Source: JALHNI01 sp965229305
GTDB lineage: Bacteria; Acidobacteriota; Terriglobia; Bryobacterales; Bryobacteraceae
Direction: 5' to 3'
DNA: 64,000 nucleotides
NCBI GenBank assembly: GCA_965229305.1
Contig: CBDDIZ010000040.1
Location: 1-64,000, forward strand
The stretch's first letter is position 1. Each line of letters starts with the position of its first letter. A program made the translations under genes and the position numbers. Below are positions 28,936 to 36,425 of this stretch, in pieces. The notes below the pieces were generated by a model. The model saw only the letters and a program-made list of their open reading frames with translations. It made no database searches and was not told the origin of the DNA.

Positions 28936-31230
28936 TTAGTTGGGCAGCGCGAAGGTCATGATGTTGGAGCCGACGGCGAGGGTGACATACTGCTTGCCGT
29001 CGATGGCGTAAGAGATGGGCGAGGTCTTGATGGTGGCGTTGAGCGGGATGCGCCAGAGCGTCTTGCCGTTGCGTTCGTCGGCGGCGACGAAGTAACCGCT
29101 GGGGTCGCCGTAGAAGAGCAAGCCGGTGGCGGTGCCCAGAATGCCGGCGACGCGCTTGCCGTCGATGGGGCCGGTTTGGGCGATTTCCCAGGCGATTTTG
29201 CCGGTTTCGATGTCGATGGCGCGGAGGTACTTGCGGCCGGGATCCTCGGGCGGGAGGGCGTTCTTCCAACTGTTGGGGCCGAGTTTAACGGCGCATTTCT
29301 CGGAGGCCATGACGTAGTAGAGGCGGGTACGCGGGCTGAAGGCGGTGCCGTTCCAGTTGGTGGCGTGTTCGGGGCAGGAGAGGTCGCCGGGCGGGTTGAG
29401 AATGGGGCGGCCATCGGCGCCGATGGCGCTGGCCCAAGTGACGCGGTGCATGAACGGGCGGGAGACGAGACGCTCGCCGGTGACGCGATCGAAGAGGTAG
29501 AAGAAGCCATTGCGATTGGCGTGGATGAGGAGTTTGCGGGGCTGGCCCTGAAAGGTGGAGTCGGCGAGGACGAGGGGCTCGTTGGCGTCCCAATCGCGGA
29601 CGTCGTGGGGGGTGAACTGGTAGTGCCATTTGCGGCGACCGGTGGCGGGGTCAAGGGCGAGGACGCAGTTGGTGTAGAGGTTGTCGCCGCCGCGCTCGCG
29701 ATCGTCGGAGTCGGGCCAGGGGTTGCCGGTGGCCCAGTAAAGGGTGTCGGTGCCGGGGTCGTAGGAGCCGGTGAGCCAGGTGGCGCCGCCGCCTAACTCG
29801 TAGGACTTGCCTTGCCAGGTTTCGACGCCGGGTTCGCCGGCGGTGGGGACGGTCCAGTGGCGCCAGACGCGGCGGCCGGTTTGGGCGTCGTAGGCGTCGA
29901 GGAAGCCGCGGATGCCCCAGTCGCCACCGGCGACGCCGGCGAGGACGAGGTTCTTGACGATTAAGGGGGCGATGGTGCCGCCATACTTTTGCGGCTCATC
30001 GGGCATGGTGACTTCCCAGACGAGGCTACCGGTGGTGCGGTTCAGCGCGAGCAGGTGGGCGTTGTCCGTGACGAAGAAGACGTTGTCGCCGAGGATGGCG
30101 ACGCCGCGGTTGGAGCCGAGGGAAGGGTCCGAGACGAGGCCAGGCGTGCGGGGGCGGGCGTAGTGCCAGATCTGTTGGCCGGTGCGCGGGTCGAGGGCGA
30201 AGACCTGGTTGGGGCCGGTGACGTACATGATGCCGCCGGCGACGAGGGGTACGGTTTCGAGGCCGAAGTAGCGCATGTTCTCGCGGTAGTAGGGGGTGTC
30301 GGGGAGGAACTGGGTCCAGAGGGGGATGGAGAAGGTCCAGGCGAGGCTGAGCTTGGAGACGTTGGCGGGGGTGACTTGGGTGAGGGGGCTGAGGCGATTG
30401 CCGGAGAGGTTGCCGTTGTAGGTGAGCCAGTCGCCGGCTTTGGGGTTCAGGAGGTCGTTGAAGGTGATGCCGCCGGGTTGGGGCTTGGGCGCGGAGGTAA
30501 GGGTGGCGGCTTCGCCGGTGAGACGACTCAAGAAGGCGAGGAGATTCTGTTGGTCAGCGGCCGAGGCCTTGAGCGGCGGCATGAGCGAGGCGGTCTCTTC
30601 TTTGAGGTCGGTGACCTGGTCGAGGGAGCGGGGGTGGAGTTGGCCTTGGAGATCCTGGAGGGCGAGGTGATAGCGGGTGCGGGCGCGAGTGAAGCCGCGG
30701 AGGGTTTGGCCGGAGGAGCGATCGCGGAGGGTGACGAGCCGATAGCTGGGGGCGATTTGCGCGGAGGGTTCGAGGAGGGCTTGGCGAAGTTGGTCGACGG
30801 TGAGGAGGCGGGCGACGTTCGAAAGGTCGGGGCCGATGGGCTGGCCTTGGCCGTTGACCATGTGGCAGGTGGAGCACTTGCCGGAGCCGAAGAAGAAGTC
30901 GCGGCCGGCTTGGCGGTCGCCGGGAACTTGGGTGTCGGCGGCGAAGGCGTTGAGGGAGACGACGAGGGCGACGAGCGAATCGAGGGTGGGGGCAGGGAGG
31001 TTGAAGCCCGGCATGCCGGCCGAGGGAACGCCTTTAACGATGGTGTTGCGCAGGGCCGCCGGGGTGCGGCGCCGCAGACGAAGATTGCCGGCGAGGCCGG
31101 GGCCCTGTTGGGTGCCGCGGGCGTCGTCGCCGTGGCAGCCGGCGCAGAGCTTGGCGTAGGTTTGCTGGATGTCCGCCGGCGGGTTGGCGGGGGCTTGAGC
31201 CAGGAGGGCGAGGGTGAGAAGCGCAGTCAT
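28936..31230 (-). CDS. PQQ-type quinoprotein dehydrogenase with N-terminal cytochrome c domains
   Basis: A 764-residue exported protein (leader MTALLTLALLAQAPA). Two cytochrome c modules come first, with haem sites CAGCH (about residue 33) and CSTCH (about 116). From about residue 260 onward an eight-bladed PQQ propeller of the alcohol/glucose dehydrogenase type follows, with WLTYNGNLSGNRLSPLTQVT, VMASE and tryptophan-docking repeats such as ALDPRTGQQIW and AIDIETGKIAWEIA. The electron path is therefore built in: alcohol or sugar oxidation by PQQ, then transfer through the haems to the respiratory chain. The usual order is propeller first and haem last; here haems are N-terminal. Substrate unknown. 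Confidence 0.85.
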   Translation of the reverse strand: MTALLTLALLAQAPANPPADIQQTYAKLCAGCHGDDARGTQQGPGLAGNLRLRRRTPAALRNTIVKGVPSAGMPGFNLPAPTLDSLVALVVSLNAFAADTQVPGDRQAGRDFFFGSGKCSTCHMVNGQGQPIGPDLSNVARLLTVDQLRQALLEPSAQIAPSYRLVTLRDRSSGQTLRGFTRARTRYHLALQDLQGQLHPRSLDQVTDLKEETASLMPPLKASAADQQNLLAFLSRLTGEAATLTSAPKPQPGGITFNDLLNPKAGDWLTYNGNLSGNRLSPLTQVTPANVSKLSLAWTFSIPLWTQFLPDTPYYRENMRYFGLETVPLVAGGIMYVTGPNQVFALDPRTGQQIWHYARPRTPGLVSDPSLGSNRGVAILGDNVFFVTDNAHLLALNRTTGSLVWEVTMPDEPQKYGGTIAPLIVKNLVLAGVAGGDWGIRGFLDAYDAQTGRRVWRHWTVPTAGEPGVETWQGKSYELGGGATWLTGSYDPGTDTLYWATGNPWPDSDDRERGGDNLYTNCVLALDPATGRRKWHYQFTPHDVRDWDANEPLVLADSTFQGQPRKLLIHANRNGFFYLFDRVTGERLVSRPFMHRVTWASAIGADGRPILNPPGDLSCPEHATNWNGTAFSPRTRLYYVMASEKCAVKLGPNSWKNALPPEDPGRKYLRAIDIETGKIAWEIAQTGPIDGKRVAGILGTATGLLFYGDPSGYFVAADERNGKTLWRIPLNATIKTSPISYAIDGKQYVTLAVGSNIMTFALPN

Positions 31231-31276
31231 CGTCGGGATTACTGTGATTAGATCATGGGCGGCTTAGACTGGTCCG

Positions 31277-31813
31277 ATGGCGGAGATTCGACGGTTGGAT
31301 GGCGAGGCCGCGGCGGCTTGCGTGGCGGAGTTGGCGGCGGTGTTAGTGGATTGCGTGGCGGGCGGGGCGTCGGTGAGTTTTATGTGGCCGTTCGGTCAGG
31401 ACGATGGGGAGCGATTCTTTCGGGGAGTGGTGGACGGGGTGAGGGCGGGCGAGAGGATCTTGCTGGGGGCGTGGGAGGAGGGCGAACTGGTGGGGACGGT
31501 GCAGGTGGTGCTGGCGATGCCGCCGAATCAGCCGCATCGGGGTGAGGTGGCGAAGCTGTTGGTGAAGCGGAGTGCACGCGGCAGGGGGATGGCGCGTCAG
31601 TTGATGGAGGCGGCGGAGCGCGCGGCGTTGGCGGCCGGGAAGCGTTTACTGGTGCTGGATACGGAAACGGGCGGGGCGGCGGAGGGACTCTATACGCGCT
31701 GGGGTTGGCAGCGGGTAGGGGCGATTCCGGATTTCGCTTTGCTGCCGGATGGGCGTTTGTGTGCGACGACGATCTTTTGGAAGGCGATTGGGGGTGCGAG
31801 GGATGAGGTGTGA
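31277..31813 (+). CDS. GNAT-family N-acetyltransferase
   Basis: A 178-residue protein with the acetyl-CoA-binding motif A: GEVAKLLVKRSARGRGMARQ (R-G-x-G-x-A loop, about residues 90-109), followed by AGKRLLVLDTETGGAAEGLY and YTRWGWQRVG (motif B). It transfers an acetyl group from acetyl-CoA to a primary amine; the substrate is unknown. The stop overlaps the next gene's start by 11 bases. Confidence 0.88.
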   Translation: MAEIRRLDGEAAAACVAELAAVLVDCVAGGASVSFMWPFGQDDGERFFRGVVDGVRAGERILLGAWEEGELVGTVQVVLAMPPNQPHRGEVAKLLVKRSARGRGMARQLMEAAERAALAAGKRLLVLDTETGGAAEGLYTRWGWQRVGAIPDFALLPDGRLCATTIFWKAIGGARDEV

Positions 31814-32600
31814 GATCTGGGTGTTCACGCTGTTGGCCGTGCAATCGGTGAGCGCGTTCGAGGATCGCGTGGAAAGCGTGCGGACGCGGCTGGTGGTGCG
31901 TTCGGCAGAGGGGGCTCTGGTGTACGACCGAGTCTTCGACGGTGCGTTGACGAGTGCCGCCCCGCAACAAGGTTTGGCGACGGCACAGCGGTCGCTTCCG
32001 GGGAGTCGGCCGGTGGCGGTGGGCGAGAGCTGGGAGTTGCTTGACGAATACGGGTCGGTGCGCAGGTATCGTTTTACGACGACGTACGAATTGATTGGTT
32101 CGGGGACGATGCCCGGCAGCGAACAGGTTCGGTATTTCAATCAGACGGAAGAGAGCAGGGCCTCGATCCGGGTGAATAACGTGGGAAACGAGCAGATGTG
32201 CGTGAGCTTGTATGTTTTCACGGCGGACGAGGAGTTGGTGGGGTGCTGCACTTGCCCTGTATCGCCGGGCCGCCCGATGGAACTGGGGATTCGAGAGGAA
32301 GGGCGGCGTATGAATCCGAACGTGACACTGTCGAACTCGGTGATGGCTCGCCTTCGCGCGTCTGTTCCCGTATCGGGCAGCTGCATGTCGGCACATCTGA
32401 GCGAGCGCGTGGAGCCGGCGACCGGGATGGTGGCTTGGGCCGCGCCAGCGGTGGGAGGGCTTGCTCCGTTTTCGCCAGGGCGTCTGAGCACGGAAGCGCG
32501 CCAGAGGTTGGCAGCGTCCTGCGTACGAACGGCGCCGAACGGAACAGCCATGGGCATCTGTTTGTCGTGTGCGGGGTCGTGGGATGGGGGCCGGTTGTAG
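31803..32600 (+). CDS. Hypothetical cysteine-containing secreted protein
   Basis: A 265-residue protein starting inside the acetyltransferase stop. A signal peptide is likely (MRCEIWVFTLLAVQSVSAFE). The middle carries a CCTC cluster (LVGCCTCPVSPG, about residue 155) and the end has further cysteines (SGSC, AASC, GICLSCAG), suggesting disulfides in an exported protein. I recognise no domain. It is the last gene before the SPFH operon and its relation to that operon is unclear. Confidence 0.6.
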   Translation: MRCEIWVFTLLAVQSVSAFEDRVESVRTRLVVRSAEGALVYDRVFDGALTSAAPQQGLATAQRSLPGSRPVAVGESWELLDEYGSVRRYRFTTTYELIGSGTMPGSEQVRYFNQTEESRASIRVNNVGNEQMCVSLYVFTADEELVGCCTCPVSPGRPMELGIREEGRRMNPNVTLSNSVMARLRASVPVSGSCMSAHLSERVEPATGMVAWAAPAVGGLAPFSPGRLSTEARQRLAASCVRTAPNGTAMGICLSCAGSWDGGRL

Positions 32601-32644
32601 CAGGACGGCGTCCGATTTTGGGAACAAATCCCAGGCGAGTCCGT

Positions 32645-32650
32645 TATACT
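32645..32650 (+). promoter_or_regulatory. Possible -10 element ahead of the SPFH/aminopropyltransferase operon
   Basis: TATACT lies 33 bases before the SPFH start and a small dyad (TGGGAACAAATCCCA) lies about 15 bases further upstream. No -35 box with normal spacing is visible, so the promoter is only suggested, perhaps needing an activator. Confidence 0.35.
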
Positions 32651-32682
32651 GCATGAAGCTGAAAGGAGCTTCCTCCAAGGTC

Positions 32683-33720
32683 ATGTCGATCAAGGACTTC
32701 CTGAAGAAACAATTCATTGACGTCATCCAGTACACGGAGCCGGAAGATGGGATTCTGGCCGCCCGGTATCCGATGGCGGACATGGAGATTCAGAACGGCG
32801 CCAAGCTCACGGTGCGCGAAAGCCAGATGGCGGCATTTGTGAACGAGGGGCGGATCGCCGACGTCTTCGGGCCCGGACTCTATACGCTCAACACGCAGAA
32901 TCTGCCGATTCTGACGAATTTGATGAATTGGGACAAGATGTTCGAGTCCCCGTTCAAGAGCGATGTTTACTTCTTTTCGACGCGTCAGCAGACGGCGCAG
33001 CGGTGGGGTACGGCGCAGCCGATCACCGTACGCGACAAGGACTTTGGCGCGGTGCGGTTGCGCGGGTACGGGATTTATTCCTGGCACCTGCATGATCCGC
33101 GGGCGTTCCACACGAAGATTTCCGGCACGCGCGAAATTTACCGGCTGGCCGATATCGAGGCGCAACTGCGCAACACGATCATCGCGCGGATGACGGACAC
33201 GTTCGCCGAATCGAAGATTCCGTTTCTGGATCTGGCGGCGAATCAGGACGAACTGGCGCTGCTGGTGGGCGAGAAGATCCGCCCGGCGTTCCTCGAGATG
33301 GGGATCGCGCTCGACAGCTTCGTGGTGGAGAATCTTTCGCTGCCCGAGGAACTGCAGAAGCGGCTGGACGAATCGATTGGCATGAACATGATCGGCGATA
33401 TGCGCCGGTATACGCAGTTCCAAGTGGCGCAATCGCTGCCGATCGCGGCGGCCAACGAAGGCGGCATCGCCGGCATTGGCGCGGGTTTGGGTGCCGGGTT
33501 GACGATGGCGCAGCAGATGGCAGGCGCGCTGAATCCGTTGGGCGGTCCGCAACAGCCGCCGCCGACGGGCGGCATTGTGCCTCCGGTGGCGCCGAGTGCT
33601 CCTGAGCCGGCAGCCCCGGTTGCTCCGGCAGCGGCGGGGAATCGCTTCTGCATGGAGTGCGGCAAGTCGATTCCGGGACGGGCGAAGTTCTGCCCTGAGT
33701 GTGGCGCCGCGCAAAGCTAA
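32683..33720 (+). CDS. SPFH-domain protein (YdjI/virion-core-like) with C-terminal zinc ribbon
   Basis: Start at ATG 32683 (MSIKDFLKKQFIDVIQYTEP); an ATG 30 bases earlier lacks a ribosome site. Residues about 30-240 are the SPFH/band-7-like domain of the COG4260 type (DVFGPGLYTLNTQNLPIL, VRLRGYGIYSWHL). A Gly/Pro-rich linker (about 280-320) follows, then a two-knuckle zinc ribbon with FCMECGKSIPGRAKFCPECG. There is no membrane segment; SPFH proteins oligomerise at membranes. It is the first gene of an operon with SAM decarboxylase, DUF4178, DUF350 and aminopropyltransferase genes. 345 residues. Confidence 0.87.
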   Translation: MSIKDFLKKQFIDVIQYTEPEDGILAARYPMADMEIQNGAKLTVRESQMAAFVNEGRIADVFGPGLYTLNTQNLPILTNLMNWDKMFESPFKSDVYFFSTRQQTAQRWGTAQPITVRDKDFGAVRLRGYGIYSWHLHDPRAFHTKISGTREIYRLADIEAQLRNTIIARMTDTFAESKIPFLDLAANQDELALLVGEKIRPAFLEMGIALDSFVVENLSLPEELQKRLDESIGMNMIGDMRRYTQFQVAQSLPIAAANEGGIAGIGAGLGAGLTMAQQMAGALNPLGGPQQPPPTGGIVPPVAPSAPEPAAPVAPAAAGNRFCMECGKSIPGRAKFCPECGAAQS

Positions 33721-33722
33721 TC

Positions 33723-34079
33723 ATGTCAGGTGCTGAATGGGTGGTGGAGGCCACCGGCTGCGAGCCGGATCGCCTCCGCGACACAGCCGTCCTGGCGGCG
33801 TTATTCGACCGCCTGATCGACGAACTGGACCTGCATCCGGTGAAGCCGGCGGTGTGGCATCAGTTTCCGGACCCGGGAGGGATCACGGGGATGGTGCTGT
33901 TGTCGGAGTCGCATTTGACGATTCATACGTTCCCCGAGCACGGGTCCGTGTGCTTGAACCTGTTCTGCTGCCGTCCGCGGAAGCGGTGGGACTTTGAAGC
34001 GCAACTTGCCGAGTGGTTGGGGGCGACGGCGGTGGACGTGCGCTATCTCGAGAGGCGTTACGCGGGGGCGCTCGTATGA
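33723..34079 (+). CDS. speD: S-adenosylmethionine decarboxylase proenzyme, class 1B
   Basis: A 118-residue protein, the size of short bacterial/archaeal SpeD enzymes. The self-cleavage site is intact: LLSESHLTIHTFPEHG, with the Glu-Ser bond whose serine becomes the pyruvoyl group. The catalytic Cys region is LNLFCCRPRK. It makes decarboxylated SAM, the aminopropyl donor. It starts 2 bases after the SPFH stop and shares ATGA with the DUF4178 gene, so it is locked in the operon with the aminopropyltransferase. A general role in spermidine synthesis is possible but no standard soluble SpeE is next to it. Confidence 0.9.
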   Translation: MSGAEWVVEATGCEPDRLRDTAVLAALFDRLIDELDLHPVKPAVWHQFPDPGGITGMVLLSESHLTIHTFPEHGSVCLNLFCCRPRKRWDFEAQLAEWLGATAVDVRYLERRYAGALV

Positions 34080-34720
34080 TGCCGGTGGCCGGCAGCGACC
34101 GGTTTCAAGCGAACTGCCCGAACTGCGGCGCGCCGATCAAGTTCACTTACAAGCAGGCGGTGCAGACGACTTGTATGTTCTGTAAGTCCGTTCTGGTGCG
34201 CCAGGGCGTGGACTTACAGCTCGTGGGGCAGGTGGCGGACCCGCTGATTGACTCTTCGCCGATCCAGATTGCGACCGAGGGTCAGCATGGCGGGCAGCCG
34301 TTTGTGGTGGTGGGGCGGATTGTCTATGAGTATGGGGGCGGGCGGTGGAACGAGTGGTATTTAGCCTTTAACGACGGGGCGAACGGCTGGCTCTCCGATG
34401 CGCAGCTCGAGTATGCGATTTCGTTTCCGCTGGCGACGCAGGTGCCGTCACAACTGGCGCGCGGGGAGCGTTTACAGATCGGGAGCGAAGTGTTCACGGT
34501 GACGTCGCAGACCCGCGCGCGGTATGTGGGCGTGGAGGGCGAGATGCCGTTCACCACGTGGGACAAGACGGAGTGCACGTTTGTGGATCTGAAGACGCCG
34601 ACGCGACGGTTTGCGACGGTGGACTACAGTGAGCAGCCGCCATTGGTGTTTGCGGGTCTGCAGGTGGATTACGACGATCTGAAGCTGCGGAACGTGAAGA
34701 TCTTCGAGGGCTGGCAATGA
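34076..34720 (+). CDS. DUF4178 protein with N-terminal zinc ribbon
   Basis: A 214-residue soluble protein. The N-terminus holds a zinc ribbon, CPNCG at about residue 14 and CMFC at about 33. A DUF4178 domain follows (VVVGRIVYEYGGGRWNEWYL, then the NGWLSDAQLEYAISF strand), with a second similar beta unit (ERLQIGSEVFTVTSQTRARY). DUF4178 has no known activity. Overlapping start/stop junctions on both sides imply translation coupling with speD and the membrane-anchored DUF4178 gene. Confidence 0.87.
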   Translation: MMPVAGSDRFQANCPNCGAPIKFTYKQAVQTTCMFCKSVLVRQGVDLQLVGQVADPLIDSSPIQIATEGQHGGQPFVVVGRIVYEYGGGRWNEWYLAFNDGANGWLSDAQLEYAISFPLATQVPSQLARGERLQIGSEVFTVTSQTRARYVGVEGEMPFTTWDKTECTFVDLKTPTRRFATVDYSEQPPLVFAGLQVDYDDLKLRNVKIFEGWQ

Positions 34721-36018
34721 GGGTGCGCGCGATCGAGTGCCCGAATTGTGGCGGTTCCGTGGAACTGCACGGCTATACGCACTCGCTTTCGGCGGTGTGC
34801 ATCCAGTGCTTGAGCGTGATCGATACGAGCAAGCCGGAGTTGACGATCCTGAAGCAATTTCAGGAGCGGGAGCGCGTCCGGCCGCTGATTGCGCTGGGGA
34901 CGCGCGGGAAGTTCGAAGGCAAGACCTACGAGATTATCGGGATGCAGGAACGCCAGGTGGTGGTGGACGGGACCACTTATGCCTGGCAGGAATACTTACT
35001 CTTCAATCCTTACGTGGGTTTTCGCTACCTGAGCGTTTACCGGGGCCATTGGAACTTCATTGAGCCGGCGAAGGGATTGCCGGAGACGACGTCGGTGCGG
35101 ATCGGGCGGCCGGGGCTGTCGTACGAAGGGCAGCGTTTTGCGCATTTCACTACGTCCGAGGCGGTGACTTCGTTTGCCATGGGCGAGTTTCCGTGGAAGC
35201 TCGAAGCCGGCGAAAAGGTGGAGGTGAAAGATTACATCGCTCCGCCGCGGATGCTTTCCGAAGAAATTACGCCGGACGAAGTGACTTACTCGGTGGGCAC
35301 TTACAAGACGGGCGAGGAGATTGCGAAGGCGTTCAATCTGGCGGCGCCGTTGCCGCCGGCGACGGGGGTGTTCGCGAATCAGCCGGCGCCGGCGTCGCAA
35401 TTGGGCTCGGTGTGGAAGGCGTGCTTCGTGATGGTGTGCCTGCTGCTCGCCATGGTTGTCTTCTTCGGGGCGACGGCGCGCAATGAGGTGGCGTTCGACC
35501 AGGCGTTCCACTACAGCGCGGCGGATCCGGAATCGGCGAAGGTGACCGATGTTTTTGAGCTGAAGGGCCGGACGTCGAACGTGGAGGTCCAGAGCACGAC
35601 CGATTTGTCGAACGACTGGGTGTATCTGGACATGTCGCTGATCAATACGGAGACAGGGCAGGCATGGGACTTCGGGCGGGAGATCAGCTATTACTCGGGC
35701 GTGGATGGCGGCGAGAGCTGGAGCGAAGGTAGCGCGACGGACAACGTGACCATTCCGCGGGTGCCGGCGGGAAAGTACTATCTGCGGATCGATCCGGATA
35801 TGAGCGATGAGCGGACGGCAGCGGGTCCGCGGGCCGTGCGGTATAACGTGCGCGTGGTGCGCGACGTGCCGAGTTACTGGCTTTTGTGGCTGGCGTTGCC
35901 GTTTTTGCTGATTCCGCCGATTTGGCAATCGATCAAGCGGGGGAGTTTCGAGACGCAGCGTTGGGCCGAGAGCGACTATGTGACGGCCGCGCCAAGTTCG
36001 AGTGACGACGATGACTGA
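34717..36018 (+). CDS. Membrane-anchored DUF4178 protein with zinc ribbon and exported beta domain
   Basis: A 433-residue protein. In order: a zinc ribbon (CPNCGG at about 7, CIQC at about 28), a DUF4178 domain (about 55-210, GKFEGKTYEIIGMQERQVVV), a membrane helix (about 232-252, CFVMVCLLLAMVVFFGATA), an extracytoplasmic beta-rich domain of about 130 residues (DWVYLDMSLINTETGQAWDF) and a second helix (about 388-407, YWLLWLALPFLLIPPIW) returning the tail to the cytosol. It links a cytosolic metal-binding part to the outer face and is a plausible hub of the complex. Confidence 0.85.
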   Translation: MRVRAIECPNCGGSVELHGYTHSLSAVCIQCLSVIDTSKPELTILKQFQERERVRPLIALGTRGKFEGKTYEIIGMQERQVVVDGTTYAWQEYLLFNPYVGFRYLSVYRGHWNFIEPAKGLPETTSVRIGRPGLSYEGQRFAHFTTSEAVTSFAMGEFPWKLEAGEKVEVKDYIAPPRMLSEEITPDEVTYSVGTYKTGEEIAKAFNLAAPLPPATGVFANQPAPASQLGSVWKACFVMVCLLLAMVVFFGATARNEVAFDQAFHYSAADPESAKVTDVFELKGRTSNVEVQSTTDLSNDWVYLDMSLINTETGQAWDFGREISYYSGVDGGESWSEGSATDNVTIPRVPAGKYYLRIDPDMSDERTAAGPRAVRYNVRVVRDVPSYWLLWLALPFLLIPPIWQSIKRGSFETQRWAESDYVTAAPSSSDDDD

Positions 36019-36211
36019 GCTATTTTTAGGCAATATCAAATACTGGCTCTATGGGCTAACGCTGCTGGGCGGCGTGGGCTTCGCCGAATGGCGAGGGGTT
36101 TCTTTCTCGTCGATGAGTGAGCACAAAGTGGCGCCCAAATCCGTGCGCGACAATCCGGGGGCGTATCGCTCCCACTATTCCACCTACACCCGCTATTCCG
36201 GAGGTAAATGA
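36011..36211 (+). CDS. Small single-span membrane protein of the operon
   Basis: A 66-residue protein starting at ATG 36011, inside the stop of the DUF4178 gene. One hydrophobic stretch (YWLYGLTLLGGVGFAEWRG, about residues 11-29) is followed by a basic, Tyr/Ser-rich tail (YRSHYSTYTRYSGGK). No family recognised. Its overlap upstream and one-base gap to the DUF350 gene downstream support it as real. The tail ends in a polybasic/tyrosine cluster that could contact lipid headgroups or partner proteins. Confidence 0.7.
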   Translation: MTELFLGNIKYWLYGLTLLGGVGFAEWRGVSFSSMSEHKVAPKSVRDNPGAYRSHYSTYTRYSGGK

Positions 36212-36212
36212 G

Positions 36213-36425
36213 ATGACTGGTTTTCACCTCGAGGCGTTTATCAATGCGATTGTCTACGCGCTTCTGGGCATCGTGATTTTTGCGCTGTCGTTTATTACGA
36301 TCGACAAGCTGACTCCGCATGATCTTTGGAAAGAGATTATCGAGGAGAAGAATGTCGCCCTGGCCATCATTGTGGGCTTTATGGCGCTGGCGATGGGGAT
36401 CATTATCGCGGCCGCCGTCCATTAA
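36213..36425 (+). CDS. DUF350 membrane protein
   Basis: A 70-residue protein with two membrane helices: AIVYALLGIVIFALSFITID and NVALAIIVGFMALAMGIIIA. The family-typical polar link DKLTPHDLWKEIIEEKN joins them. DUF350 (YjfL-like) proteins usually carry one or two such units in gene neighbourhoods with polyamine-type or ATP-grasp enzymes. ATG at 36213; its TAA stop overlaps the next gene's ATG. Function unknown, probably a membrane anchor or channel-like partner. Confidence 0.85.
   Translation: MTGFHLEAFINAIVYALLGIVIFALSFITIDKLTPHDLWKEIIEEKNVALAIIVGFMALAMGIIIAAAVH

Noticed and set aside
29176..31251. Gly/Val/Glu-rich plus-strand frames (206 and 420 residues)
   Set aside because: Exact shadows of the PQQ/cytochrome gene on the opposite strand.
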